In this document: positions 47,701 through 60,000 of the stretch, piece by piece
Layout of the letters: every line of letters starts with the position of its first letter
Position numbering within the stretch: the stretch's first letter is position 1
Assembly (NCBI RefSeq): GCF_028502605.1
Contig: NC_079233.1
Span: forward strand, 4,340,001 to 4,404,000
Direction: 5' to 3'
Source: Trichoderma breve
Taxonomy: Eukaryota; Ascomycota; Sordariomycetes; Hypocreales; Hypocreaceae
Length of the DNA: 64,000 bases
The notes under the pieces: model-generated
The model's input: the letters and a program-made list of their open reading frames with translations, nothing else
Told to the model about the DNA's origin: nothing
Databases searched by the model: none
Program-made: the position numbers and the translations under genes

Positions 47701-50700
47701 ACTCGTATGCACATGTAGAGACGCGCAGTACCTCAACCGAGAGTACGGAGTAGTAGCACATGAGGTTGTGGTATCTCTTATCTGGCGCCAGAATTATTCC
47801 GACGCTCCCCCATTCGGCCTCGCCTGCATCAACCTCCAGACGAGACGAGACGCGATGCGAGCGACAAAATGCCTCCGTGCTATCACAAACACAAAACACC
47901 TCGATGGCGCCACAAAGAGGAGAAGACGCCAATAATCGCACGCCCGGCCGGACCGCTCGAAACGACTCGTCAATTCCCCCCAGCTCCCGCCATTGTTCCT
48001 TTGCCTGGTCCGGTCTCAGCTGTGCAAACTTCTTGATTTTTCCACGACGCTTCGGCCCATGACTTGCATCCATCGTCTGCATCCATCGTCCACTTATGGC
48101 TCAGACCAGCCCTCCTTGCCTCCATGGCCGTCGGCATGTCTCAGGGCAAACGGAGCGCTGGTTTTGCCCTCATGCCCGGGCTAGCGAATGGGGTTGTGTG
48201 CCAACTCCCAACTCCGAGGCGATGTGCGGTGCCTCTACATTGATTTGGTTAGACAGCTATCTATCTCTTCTTCGAGGCGACATGGGCTACATGCTATCCG
48301 CCATGTCTTGTCTCGATACCTGCCGATCCTTGCTTTTTCATGTTTCGCCTTCATTCCGATTCGCTTCCCACTTGCAGCTATCTGCCTTCTAATCCCTTCT
48401 TCATAGATGCTAATAACCGCTGACTAAAAGGCGACAAAACACACATCAGATACTCTCCCACCAAAAAAAGAACGTCGCACCTCTCGGTCGATAGGGGCTT
48501 GTGCAACATCCACGAAGCTGCCTGTACCTGTCGACGCTTTTCCCTTTCCAGCATCAAGAACGGGAGGCTGTTCGTTGCCTCTGCTTGGGCGTTGGACGTG
48601 AGAGGCTATCAACGACAAACGACGCCACCAAGAGGCCATGTGCAGGGGCAGCCGAGTGCTTGGATTCTGACTAGCGATATGGCTTAAGCCCATGTCCAGA
48701 CACCTGCCCACACCGGCCGGTCAGCCTCAGTCCGCCGAGGTACTAGTCGTCGGCTAGTCTGATGATAGATGCCATCACCACCTCCCGCATTTGACTTTTG
48801 AGCCCATCAGCCGCGAATGATATCTGCCGCTCAAACCACGCTACCTTGGCCGATAGCCTTCGATACGAAATGCGCCGCCGTGCTATTGGCGAAGGATGTG
48901 AATTCCCAAATGTTCATGTGGCTGTCGTGGGAGACGGACACATGCATGGCTTGTTCTTCCGAATCCCAGCCAACCACAGGACGAGCTTCACGCCTTGCCT
49001 GCAAGTGCACCGGCATGCCGCATCTGCTCACACCTTTTGCCCGCCCTATTATGCATCCTTATGCACATCTCAAGCGCTAACGCAAGCATGTGTGAAGATG
49101 CATGCATGGTGGGGACGCACTCAGAAGCTCTGTACGAGGGTCATGCGTCCCGCATCGACGTTGCAATACTCCATACTACCGACCTCCCCTCGGCATCACC
49201 TACGCACAGCTACACGCAGTTACATGCAGCTACACGGCGCAAACTGTGCTTACCAGATGCGAATCATCGGTTCTAGAAACATGAGTTGATATCACCCCCT
49301 GATGCTTTTTTTTACGTCTTGTCACTTAGCCCTTTGGCTTTTACTACTGTCTCCCCCTTTCAGTAGTGAGTTGCTAACCCATTAGCATCCGAAGTGCGCT
49401 CCATACAGTTGCGGACACTTTGCGGGCTGGCTTCACGCTTTCTCTCTATTTGCTTTGGCTCTCCCAGTTGTTTCTGGTCTAGGTGTGGGCCGTCCCAGGC
49501 GGCCCTCTCCGCATCTGCCACCTCTCATTCCCGTAAATTGTCTTATGGCGAAAGCCAACTTTGAGAAACGTCTGACGCTGGCCTTCGTATCTTAACCACA
49601 TCTCGGGTGTTCTGGAGTAATACGATGGACCAGAGTTCGGGAAACCATTTACGATGTGGCATTGATAGACGGCCTAGTCGGGTCTTCTACTGTCTACTCG
49701 CACGCCCCCTTCGTCTTGTTGCTTTGTTCACTGGAGCCGCAGCTGGCGCAAGCCCTCGGAGGCTCAGACCGTTGCGACATCCCTGTTAGTTTGGTGTCTG
49801 CTTCACATCTATGCCTCTAATCCTGCAAGATCTGCCACTTTCAGACCAAGCACTCCATTACTGAATCTCATGATCCCTGCCCACTCACCCCACTGAGATG
49901 CCGGCTGTGATGGCCAACCCTGTCCACCTGTCCCGGCTAGTTTTGTGGTCATCCGCCCAACGACACCATTCACACGCCTCCCCCCTCCTCTATTTGTGCG
50001 TTTCCTTGCCTCCTGAGAAGTTCTTGGCGGTATCGTCAAGGGGTATCACCATGCACCAGATGATGCGCCATCATATCGTCTTCCAATCAGCAAAGGTCAC
50101 AGACGCCTTGGGATAGGTAATTATGACGTTTGCTGTATTCTTTTGCGGCTCTTTTTCACCAGAGCCTTCCCGGTTTTGCTCCGGCTTTCACTTGCTCCGG
50201 ATTTGGAATCCGAATCTTGACTCTCATTGCTTTCCTCTCTGTGGCAAGGCATCTTCTACTATGTAGCTTTGTTCTAGTGGCACCCGGATACCTTGACTTA
50301 TATAAGCAATTCTCGTGATACTTCATAACAAGCCCAAGCCAGGACAGACGTTGCACTACGCCGGTACGCCGAAGACCACATCAACTATATTCCCGGACTC
50401 TTTCACGGCCCTAGTGCCGATTCTAAACGGGCCGCCTAGTTTGTGGGCTCTAGAGACAGTCTGAATCCTGACTGATCCTGATTTGACGTTTACTCGGCTT
50501 TGTCATGGGCAAGCGCCATGATGGGCTTACCATGGATCCCTGGCCCTTATTGGAAGATCCATGCAAGCCATGGTTACCGTAAAGAGGCAATTCTTTTGCA
50601 TGTGACGGCAACAGATTTCGAGAGTGGGTGCATGCGCCCGTCCAGATCTAGTAAATGCAGGCAGCACGGAAACTTTAATCCGTCTTGGCCCAGTAACGGG

Positions 50701-52509
50701 CCTCTCATCGAGCCAATGAGTGACACACGCCTGAGCGTGTTGCTTGAGAAATCTCCCTGCACCAGGATTCCATTCGATCTATTTGTCCGAAACCTTCTTC
50801 ACTATGTAAGCCTCTTTTCGCTTCGCGATTCCTCAATCAGGTTTGAGACCTGGCTCTCTTTCAATGAGGGGCAATCATTTGCGTGAACCCCCCCTTTTTT
50901 TGGTTTTTACGAGACAATTTCACGTGCTATCAAGAGGTGTTGTGACAGTTTGTCTTATGCAAGCATTAATACTTGTGATGGAAGTACGTCAAGGGGTGTG
51001 TCCCAGGATGAGTGAGACTGCCAAATGAGTGTTGTGACTACGCGTATGAGACTACAGTGTGATTTGCAACTCGTGATTCGCAAATGACATTCTTTTAGCA
51101 TTGTCATCGTTTAGGACTCAATTTTGCTTTTAAGATACCGCTAAAAGACGTAATTGGCCAGTTCTATGATTTGATATCCGAGGTAGCGCACTCAAAAGTA
51201 GGGCGAAGTAGATTCTGGCTGTGCCTGAACAGTGAGGCTCGCATTAGGATATCTGACAGTTGACATGATATCGCCTAATTTAGAGTCGACAGCTGTCATC
51301 TGTCTTGTGCTTTAGTTTTTGCCAGCGAGGCAAGCTAGCTATGCATACGGATCAGCTGAGTTATTATGGTTCGATCAAGAAGAATTAACTTTTGACAGCT
51401 GTAGCTGTGGCGTGTGAGATGTGATGAATTTTTGGGGTTGAGCAGCACTTGGAGATGAGATTATCGAAGAGAGAGAGAAAGTATTATTGTCGCTTCTAAG
51501 AAGATTAGACTTGTATATGCAATTGTGATGGAAGATATTTCAAGTTGGAAGTAATATGTCTGATGAGCCAAAATGGGAAAGCAATTGCTCATTGTTGAGC
51601 GACAATTCTCATAGACCATGTCAACGGTATATACTACCATCTCAACTTTCATTGATGATGTTTTGGTTTCATCGATTGAAGCCATCAACGACGATATATA
51701 TCACTGGCTTCTAAATAAGGTGATGGAGTGAAGGCTAACGCCCATGTATAATTAACAACCGCTTTGGAGTCACCATCATAGAACATATATCCGATGGATT
51801 CTTACCAACCAGTTAATGGGAATTACTTTCAATTAGCTACAACGGCTGACTTAGAATGGATATACATGGGAAATGCTAGCCAGCACCCTACCTTAACAAT
51901 CAGAGTAGTCCCGCAGCTGGTATACTCTTGGGAGCTCGATAATACCGATCTTAGGTTTCGGGTAGGCAAGTACCTCCTTTATTCTGGGTATTAATTATAG
52001 GAGTTAATAGATAGACAACCCGGGCATTCTCGATTTAAAGCAGGGAATCGCGTCTTCTCTTAGCTAATAGATAATACAAAAGGCTCTTCTTTAGTATATG
52101 TTCTTAATAAGTGGCTGTCGTATTTGTTTCGAAAATTAGAGAACATTTATCTAAAAGCTAATGCGGACTTTGATAAGTAGAGTAGAACGCGACAACAGAA
52201 GCGTCCATTGCGGAGTAAAATAGGGTCAAGGAAGGCAGCAACGTCGCCAAAGTTTACCATAGACAGGATAGTTTACCTTACCCATAGCCTTGGGGCCAGG
52301 AGCCACGTTGAGGTCGTCTACATCCTGCCTCCTGAAATGAGGACTACTGGCATATGACCTTGAACCAGACAGAAAGCGACAATAGGATAATAATGGAAAG
52401 TCATACTCACTCAGCCTTGGAATTATGTAAAATCCATTCAACTCCCAGCAATCTTACTTAGTTTCTCCAAGTCTTTTGTTTGTTTGTTTCTTCTTTTCTG
52501 CCTCTGCCT
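44720..52509. other. 7.8-kb gene-poor stretch
   Basis: I find no gene I can support. The longer open frames (for example 45980..46411 -, 47510..48082 -, 48798..49289 +, 50500..50886 +) show no domain, signal peptide or sensible exon pairing. A frame at 51794..51994 (+) can be extended over a putative intron by about 21 codons and may be a decayed gene fragment. Includes a perfect 15-bp tandem duplication and two copies of the GTACGGAGTA motif (44961, 47743). Confidence 0.5.
45611..45640 (+). repeat. Perfect 15-bp tandem duplication
   Basis: GAGATGTAGGCGTGG occurs twice in a row, with related GTGTAGATGCGGATG sequence on both sides. Minor simple repeat. Confidence 0.75.
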
Positions 52510-52559
52510 CTGCACCACCACCACCAGCAACAACAACACCAACAACAACAATAACAACA
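52510..52559 (+). repeat. ACC/CAA trinucleotide leader before a small gene
   Basis: ACC repeats followed by CAA repeats run up to the ATG of the Thr/Ala-rich small protein gene. Such C/A-rich, G-poor leaders are unstructured and favour scanning; the role here is inferred. Confidence 0.6.
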
Positions 52560-52946
52560 ATGGCGTATGTTGCTCCTCGCCATCCTATAACTCAAGCATT
52601 CAACTAATTGTCCAAGTACACTGTTGCTAACTCGTATTTATATAGAGGCGAACGAATTACAATGAGAGACCTTCGGGGGAGAGGCCGCATCTCCAGCCTC
52701 CACAACCCTCCCGCCGCCGCCACCACCACCCCCTCTGAGTGAGTCTTGAATTGATCGACGTGAACAGATTTGTTTAACTAACAATATGCTAGTCTTGAGA
52801 GAGGTGCTCCCCCTTCTTCTCGCCGCCGCCGCCGCTCCATCACCACCACCATCACCAACGCCATCACCACCACCATCACCACTCCCATCACCGCCGCCAC
52901 CACCGCGGCCTTTGCCGCCATCACCGCCCCCGCCACCAAAGAATAG
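52560..52946 (+). CDS. Small Arg-rich, Thr/Ala-rich protein (unrecognised)
   Basis: Exons 52560..52564, 52646..52738, 52793..52946; 83 aa, rebuilt by hand. The first coding exon is only 5 nt (ATG GC). Intron 1 has GTATGT, a TTGCTAAC branch and a TATAG end; intron 2 is 54 nt with GTGAGT, a TAAC branch and a GCTAG end. The protein has a basic N-terminal half (MRDLRGRGRISSLHN, SRRRRRS) and a tail of near-repeats such as ITTTIT, ITAATT and AAITAPAT. No Cys, no signal peptide, no known family. A different frame over exon 3 gives a Pro/Ser-rich peptide, but splice signals favour this model. Low complexity makes chance openness possible. Confidence 0.5.
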
Positions 52947-53374
52947 GTTTCTTTTGTGTAAGTGTCTTTCCTATGATATGCTTTAGTACCTAGCTATTTT
53001 TACTAATTTAACAATTACAGGGTTGGCATAATATATAGGGGGACTCTGTGGGTCATGGCCGTCGAGGCTATTTTCGTGATGACACGTGATTTTTTTTCAG
53101 TCGAAATAGTTATTTCTTATTACCATGATTGAGTGATTGACTCAATATATTTTCTATTACTATAACCATGCGCTATTCCCTTCATACATGCATCGTCATA
53201 GTGAGATACACCGAAAACATCAAGCCAACCATTTCCACAAGAAGCTATTTACTTTTGCGTCGGGCCGATTTCCCTAGGTAGATGCCTATATAAACCAAAC
53301 GTACAACGCATTTTACAAAGTTTCATTTTGTTAAAGCTGCTATTTAATAGACAAGACACTTGGTATCATCAACC
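52947..53374. other. A+T-rich intergenic stretch
   Basis: Nothing coding. Presumed promoter of the 331-aa orphan gene. Confidence 0.45.
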
Positions 53375-54442
53375 ATGACTGCCGTATCAATTTCTTCTAC
53401 TGCAAAATTATGGATCACAACTGCAGAATCATCAACCACGAATACAAGATCATGGACCGCGAATACAGAACCACCGACCACGGATGCAGAGCCATCAACT
53501 ACGGGTGCAGACAAACCTCGCTGCAGGCACTATATCCCCTGCCATTGTCCTTCGCTACCCGAGTACGCTTGTCTGCCACTAGGAGATGAATCATCTCCAT
53601 TGTGGCTGCAAAAGACTCATGAAGACGAAGACCATAACAAGGTCATAATTGAGAGGCTGAAGAAGCAGTGTTGGCGACGGATACCTGCTGCCTTGTTCGA
53701 TGCATGGTTTGTTCTTAAGACTGGTGGTCCTCTTAAGCCACTTAAAGTACGGTCATTCCGATGGCTGATATCATCCGACTTCACTCCCCGAGGATACGAC
53801 AATAGACAAGCACCATGGCGCATGCTTGTGCGGTCATACCTCATGGACCTACCCAGGCAACTAGCTGAGGGAAACAGCCAACAGCCTACGAGTATTTTTT
53901 CATGGCTGAATCATCAGAGACATGTGGGCTATATAGATTATCGCACAAAAGATAACAATGCGCCTCCTGAGATAAACTGCGGGGGACGAATGGTCTTCTC
54001 TCAATATAGCAAGGATTTTAATAAAACCTTGTTTGGAGACTGGCTTGTTATAGTCTACGTTTGGGCTATTGATCCTACATGGCTGCTGAAGACCGACATC
54101 ATGGACTTAGTCTCCCTCGATAGCGTTACTGGGTAAGTGACTGGAACTTTTATCCTGCATATTATCCTGAAACATCACTTACATGTTATATCTTATCTCT
54201 CTAGTATTCGCGCTTGGGAATTTGTTGATGCAGTGGACGCTCCCACCAAGATTCCGCACCTGTTTTACCAGTGTCAAATACGTGATTCTCTAGAGGAGGA
54301 TACGGTATACGCTGGACACCCGTATCAACACTATAATTCTGTTCCAATTAAGCACGGAGACCCTGTACCGGCCAGACTCGCTGGACTGAGACGTTTAATG
54401 AACGGGCGGGCAAGAGATTTGTATCGTGCGGCATATGAGTAG
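53375..54442 (+). CDS. Orphan 331-aa protein with heptad Thr-rich repeats
   Basis: Exons 53375..54132 and 54205..54442, joined in frame over a 72-nt intron (GTAAGT donor, CTCTAG acceptor). No family recognised. Residues about 10-44 are five imperfect seven-residue repeats (AESSTTN, TEPPTTD, AEPSTTG types). A Cys/His-rich patch (CRHYIPCHCPSLPEYAC) follows, then a globular-looking part rich in Trp, Arg and Asp with FDAWFVLKTGG, SSDFTPRGYD, LFGDWLVIVYVWAID. The end is basic (RRLMNGRARDLYRAA). There is no signal peptide. The frame is intact over 330 codons in A+T-rich DNA, so I think it is real or recently lost. Confidence 0.6.
53402..53506 (+). repeat. 21-bp tandem repeat inside the orphan CDS
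   Basis: Five 21-bp units, for example at 53465-53485 and 53486-53506, each encoding seven residues ending in TTX or TAN. Unit length is a multiple of three, so copy changes keep the frame. Confidence 0.7.
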
Positions 54443-55063
54443 CAAGTATATCCTGTTAGGTATTGCTTATATAGATGTCTCCCCTTCGCCCCAGCCTAAT
54501 ATCCACGCCTACTATCTGATCGCATTGCGTAGACACGTACATGTAGCAACAATACCTTTCATTCCTTATAACCTGTTTGGATGCTGGAAAAGTTCAATAT
54601 CAAGGCTACTTAGTTCGTGACACGAACATCTCAGGCAAGGCTCCAAAGGCTCCCCTCTTGCCCCCACGGCTATTGTCTGAGAGACAACTGTTGTAATTGG
54701 GGCAAGGCATGTCATCAGAGTTATACAAGTGCGTCTTCGCCACTTTACAAATAGATACATGACATCTCCTGTCTTAATCCCTCTAGGCAGATCTGCAAGG
54801 GTATGGGAGGCTGTAGGAGGCTATAAGAACACCGATATTAGGCCAGACGCTCTTCTTTGTGAACCCAATAATCCTTTAGAGTTGTCTAGCCTAGCGTATA
54901 TTTGTTACACGAACTCCATCGCGTCGGCGTTTTGGTCAAAGGATGAGGTAAAGGAGATGGTTGTTTAGCCCCTGATGCAGAATGTCTCTCAACGACATAT
55001 AAGTATCAAAGGAGTATTCCTCCGCTCAATGCCTCAATTTCCACTTGTTTTGTTGAATCAACC
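54443..55063. other. Intergenic stretch with possible exon fragments
   Basis: Between two orphan genes. Contains the coding-like fragment listed next and otherwise nothing recognised. Confidence 0.4.
54614..54968 (+). pseudogene. Coding-like two-exon fragment without a start
   Basis: A frame open from 54614 to a GTGCGT donor at 54729 joins in frame, over a 58-nt putative intron, to 54787..54968, which ends in a stop. It would read through CPHGYCLRDNCC and then RVWEAVGGYKNTDI, about 98 codons. I see no ATG start within it and no known family. It could be the 3' end of a broken gene or exons of a neighbour. Composition looks more protein-like than its surroundings. Confidence 0.25.
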
Positions 55064-55159
55064 ATGCTTTTTCCAGCTGCCTTGGATATTTCTAGTTGCC
55101 GAAACCTCAATACTGGACATCAATCTCAGCTTAATAACCTCACCCATAGCTCCCGTTGG

Positions 55160-56281
55160 ATGATAACAATGCTCAAGACTGGTGCTAAATATTCTGGCCT
55201 TGGGCCGAATGCTCCACCAGCTACACGAAATCATGTCTTCATAAAAGACATTGCACTTGCATTCGCGGTGTCGGTACTGCCTCTTCTCGCCTTCTCCGGC
55301 TTACTCCTTGGTCTATTGTTCTGGTATCGGGTTATACCGCATGGCCGCAACGATCCGAGACTCCCAGACGAAAATCCGCAGAAAAAAGGCATCGTCTTTA
55401 TCAGTCTCAGTGCCACTGTATTTACTACCGTGGGTTCGTGGTCAAGCACAGTGGCGCCGCTCTCGCTCCCGTTTATCCTGACGATTGCGTCCTATCCCGC
55501 GTCCAGACTGATGATGCGAGCCAGCGACGGCAAGGAAGGGCGAAAACTGCCCACTCCGTATCAGATTGCTCTGATACTCCGTGTCATGTCCAATTCTTCG
55601 CTCAGTTCGGTCTGGCAATGCATGAACTACATCTCTGCAAAGGGAAGGAGGGCACCCATGTCATCTGCCCTGAACATCATGATGTGCACACTTGTTTTGG
55701 GCACGATACAGAGGTAACTCTAGACTCCCAAATGTCAAGTTAGCTTGTATAAACTAAACCAATAAAGCACGTTCATCTTTGCGACGGATACGTGGCTTCA
55801 CGTCACGACGGAGACAGTTCCCATGACCGAGTTTCACACAACATCGCCCAAAAATGCTACCTTCGGCATACCTTCAGCCTGCTTCAAGATTGGAGAGGAG
55901 AAGCCCAATATATGCAATACTTTTCTGAAAGACGAATTAATGAAAAACGACAGAAACCACATCACCCAAGAGATCTTCTCCAACATCTCTGACAGGGTAA
56001 TGGTTCAGAACCACGATGAGGGCGGACATCGATACGCCTATGTTGCCTCTCCGGCGTATCGTTTCCAGACGGACATTGACTACGTAGCCACAACATTTGC
56101 AGTCAAGACGAACTGTACCCCTGCAACATCCAGATGCTTCAAGAATCGTCACTTTCCCAACGTGACCTCTTACAAATGCGACTTTGCCATGGACGGACCC
56201 ATCGATAAAACGATGAGCTTCTTAACCTTGACCGATTTCACGACCGAAGAGGGCTGGAAGCTGGTTAGTTGTGATTCGTAA
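55160..56281 (+). CDS. Fungal membrane protein with extracellular domain, possibly shortened
   Basis: Exons 55160..55713 and 55768..56281, 355 aa (387 aa if the ATG at 55064 is used). Intron 54 nt with GTAACT donor and ACTAAAC branch. Seen: a strong membrane segment (ALAFAVSVLPLLAFSGLLLG), a second region (FISLSATVFTTVGSWSSTVAP, LPFILTIASYPASRL) and then a hydrophilic part beginning TFIFATDTWLHVTTETV with several Cys and NxT sites. From memory this resembles a large group of Sordariomycete membrane proteins of about 600-800 aa, usually ending with another membrane segment and tail. Here the frame stops after DFTTEEGWKL, so the gene looks truncated, or a further intron was missed (GTTAGT follows KL). 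Confidence 0.6.
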
Positions 56282-56724
56282 CTCTGTGGAATTCAATGCA
56301 TATCTATATGGAGGAGTCACTCAAGTGAAGAGACAGTCTACCCACGTTGCCTATCGTTTTGTGAATTCATTTCCTTAGTAAGAAGCATGGCCGTTCCAAG
56401 TATAGACTGAGAAGCTTTTTTGTTTGATGCAAAAGTATGTGGTCATAGCAATTTGTCTGTTGTATTATTATATCCATCTAACGCCGCCGGCACATAAGCC
56501 GAGCAGCTCTGAATCTCTTCAACTAAAACATTGCGCAAATCATTTCGCTATAATATGATCTCCGTGTCCATAAGGCTTAATCAATTCGAAATCATTCTCC
56601 TGTGCATGCAGTGTAGCTGTTCCACAAGATTACACAGCATCAGCCCTCTAACGGCTGCGATAAGCCTGCTGGCGGGTATAAAATACGATCCCTCCTCTTC
56701 ATCGTAGTATAGGACAAACTCCGT
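56282..56724. other. Intergenic stretch, no supported gene
   Basis: Between two convergent genes. Nothing recognised. Confidence 0.45.
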
Positions 56725-57020
56725 TTAGCACGGGCATGGGAAGATGCAGCAGTCGATGGGAATCGGACAGGGGATGATGAAGCAAAAGCGGCCGGGACAG
56801 CAATCGCCGTCGTCGCCTCCGCGCATGTTGACGTCGTCTGTCGTCTCGGGATGCGGCTGCTGAGCATCTATTTGCGCAAGGTTAACAACGCCTTCTCTGG
56901 CATTTCGCATCATAATATCGGGGATCAGAGAGACTTGCCCATGGCTTGATGTGACTTTGGCTGCGCATCGTACACGCGTTCAGGCTCCGCCAATTCAACA
57001 CGATCGCTAGTAGTAGACAT
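56725..57020 (-). CDS. Small protein with Cys-rich hydrophobic tail (CYSTM-like)
   Basis: Exons complement(56725..56867, 56939..57020), 74 aa, rebuilt by hand. The N-terminal half is hydrophilic (MSTTSDRVELAEPERVYDAQ); the C-terminal 28 residues (DCCPGRFCFIIPCPIPIDCC to CPC) contain eight Cys among hydrophobic residues. This resembles the cysteine-rich transmembrane module of small stress-related tail proteins, though the Pro content is higher than usual. The intron 56938..56868 (71 nt) starts GCAAGT and ends AATAG, with a GTTAAC branch, so it would be a GC-AG intron; the frame is exactly kept. Without splicing the first exon stops after three more codons. Confidence 0.62.
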
Positions 57021-60000
57021 GGTGGCTGGCAGTGAAATGGAACGAAATAGTAGTACAAGCAACCAAGCAAGTAAAAAAGAGTAGGCAAAGAGAAAATGGG
57101 TAGCTCAATATGCGATAGTACCTGAGATGTAACTTTCGGTGAGCTGAGACTAATAGCGTTTGAAATGCTAAGAGGAAAGAAAGAGAAAAAGCCAAGAGCT
57201 GGCATCTGACGAGCTTGGCTTTCATTTCCCTGATGATCAGGGACGCGGCTACGTCATCGACACGTTGCCCTCGCCAGATCCGTGGATGATCCGCCTTGGC
57301 ACCGTTTTGCGGGGGAAAAATGTTTGTTCCGCCATTTCATCTAATAATTGAGCCCGATTTGCTTCTTACATCTGACATGTACTCAGACAAGGGCAAGGGT
57401 GGAAGGGAATCATTTTGGAATCATCGAATGATCGAAATGCTCGTCTGACTCTGACCTTGCCAAGCAATAAGGCTGGCGGTTCTTGCAGCACCGTTGCAGC
57501 TAGACCCATATGCAGTAAGCAGCTGGGCTGATGCTTATCACTTTCAGCTTGTCTCGAAGCATGATGACAAGGACAAGGCCACGCTTGTGCTTCGTGGGGA
57601 AGACAAAAGAGGAAAGTAAGCTATTGATTTCGTATTGTAGAATGCTCGTACGTTATAGTGCCAAACCCAGCTGTACGGCTACCCGACTTACTTAGACTTC
57701 CAGGTTGTGCATAGCCTCGCTCGTATATGTGTGTTCCAGCTGCATATGCGAATAGGCCGAGCCTTGAGCGGCAAAGCGGCAACTGCCGCAATGCCACGTT
57801 CGGGATTCCCTAGTACCTGGATATTTCCAGATCCTGAAGCTTGGTGCTCATCGGGTGTGTGTCTGTGCAGTGGCAATTCCACGTGTTTTGCGTTGCAGTC
57901 ACGGAGCCAGTTCCTTGTCAATTAATCCTCTTGCACGAGTTGGTTATAGGGGACTACCGCAATAGTAAACAACCTTTAAAAGACGTACATCACTTGTATA
58001 CAAGTATATGTACATTCTACCTGCGGACTAGTTGGGGGGGCCTCCGTCTGGATTCTCGAAAAGGGGCACTGGGAGGAAGATTTCGGCATAACAAATCTTG
58101 CCACAGTACTAGCTGTCAAGTAATTGTTCCACGAGAAGCAGAGTAATACTGGCCTTGTTGTCATGATAAGGTAGGGTGTAATGGGCAGACATTGTTTGAG
58201 TAGCGTAATAGAACATGACTATCTTGCTGATGAGCAATACGTTTATTGCAAAATCTTACGCAGTCGAGCCAACGGTTTATCTACGAACCGGTCTCTCGGG
58301 CACCATTATATACCCGATGCCATCTAGTACCTTAGTAATTCATCAGATACATATACACAGTATCTAATAGATATAGGCAGTATGAATATAATCATGTGTG
58401 TATATACAGTAACACCGTGTGGCAACAACTCTTACATGCCAATATACTGTTCATGACACAAATTCAAGTCAATTGTCATAAATAGTTTTATCGGGTCACT
58501 GTTTTACCCCGAAGTAGACGAACGTACTTCATACTCCCCGTTGGTGTGGAAATTAAAACTGGACAGGCTTGCCAAATCCATCTCGCCGAACATAAGTCGG
58601 ATCCTTTACATCCGGAGTTGGGCAAAATCAGTGCATTGCATCAACAGAGACGTGTACTGGCTCCAGATACAGACTCTCCTATTACATTCTTTTCGGGTCG
58701 CCGCCCAATCATTGCCCGGTTAATATCAAAATCAACAAAATCACCCTGACTCGGTTAATGTAGCAAGTCCTCTACATTCTCTCATGGGCAGACATGATAC
58801 ACAACAGGGGGCGATGGTCGAAAAGCCCCAATGGCTCATGTTCTGTGTCACTTGGTCTTAGATTTTTTGCCCCTTAAATCCGCGAAACGCCTCTCCCGAA
58901 AGTTTCGTGCCAGGAGATTGAAAAAAACGTGTCAGATTATTTTCCTGCAGTCAGTCTTCAGTGACAAGCAGTATCCCCTATTTCGTAGAATCAGAGTCAG
59001 TGGATTGAGTCAATCATCATCCATTAACCAACAAACAAATGCATCAACATCAATTTTCGTAATCTCATACAATAACACCTGTACAACGTCAAAAGTGGTC
59101 AATGGTGAGTACATGTACTTCAAATCTCCTTTTATGCTGGGGTGAGTCACCGGAACTCTGGCGCCCCCACTATGACTCTATCGCCGACACATACATGCAC
59201 ATAGAGACAGAAAAAAAGGGTTGAACCAACAACAGTCTATGAGTTGATGAAGAAATGTGTGTTTCCGTAGTTGGTAATCGTCGGGGTTCTCTTCTGCCCC
59301 GAGACAAGAGAGGAAGAGGCCAAGGCGCTACTGAAGAACGCTTTGTAATTGCCAGTATCGTATCCCATGTCTCATGCATCGTGCTGTCGAGTACTATTCG
59401 TGTGTAAGGTAGAGAATAACTTGAAAAGAAATTGAATATGTTCGCTTTTCTGCATATAAAATATCATCTTTTCCAGCTTGGATAATTCTTTTGTCTTTTC
59501 CAATCGCCAGTGTTCAAAGGATTTCCCTCTTCTTGTCTCACTGTAGAATACGCAAGCCCAGGGATATCATCAATTATATCTGGATGATAGAATGTCTCTG
59601 GATTGCTAAATCTTCTCTTTCATCTTCCTTCTACTTCCTTCTTAGACCTGCTGGAAAAATGAGCTTGAAGCCATGATGAAGATTGTCTAGTTGTGTCTGA
59701 AAGATGACACTCTCCGGCTGCTCAGATAATGGCCCCCATGCTTTGGTAAGCCTCTTTATGTTTGTCCCCCAATCATTTAGCACATTCACCCCCTATATTC
59801 ATTGTGCCTCCTGGCGAATATGACAGCCGTGGTCAGCCATGATGAGGCGAAAGAAGTTGAATAATTTCCATGAAACATCTTGTTCACAATTAAGGAAGAG
59901 AATCGACATCGTCTGAGCAACCAGGAGAGGCACATATGATTTTGAAAACACCATCGTTTTTGTTTTTCCAATTCTGTATCGGTCATCATTGATGACTTTT

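Noticed and set aside
47510..48082. 190-codon minus-strand frame
   Set aside because: Composition changes abruptly along it, no domain, and it overlaps an open plus-strand frame.
48798..49289. 163-codon plus-strand frame
   Set aside because: Several other frames are open in the same place and none shows family features.
52786..52986. Pro/Ser-rich frame over ACC repeats
   Set aside because: A plus-one reading of the same low-complexity exon; splice signals favour the Thr/Ala-rich frame.
58546..58749. 67-codon frame that reads like part of an enzyme
   Set aside because: Starts with GTG, no upstream exon found, no family recognised.
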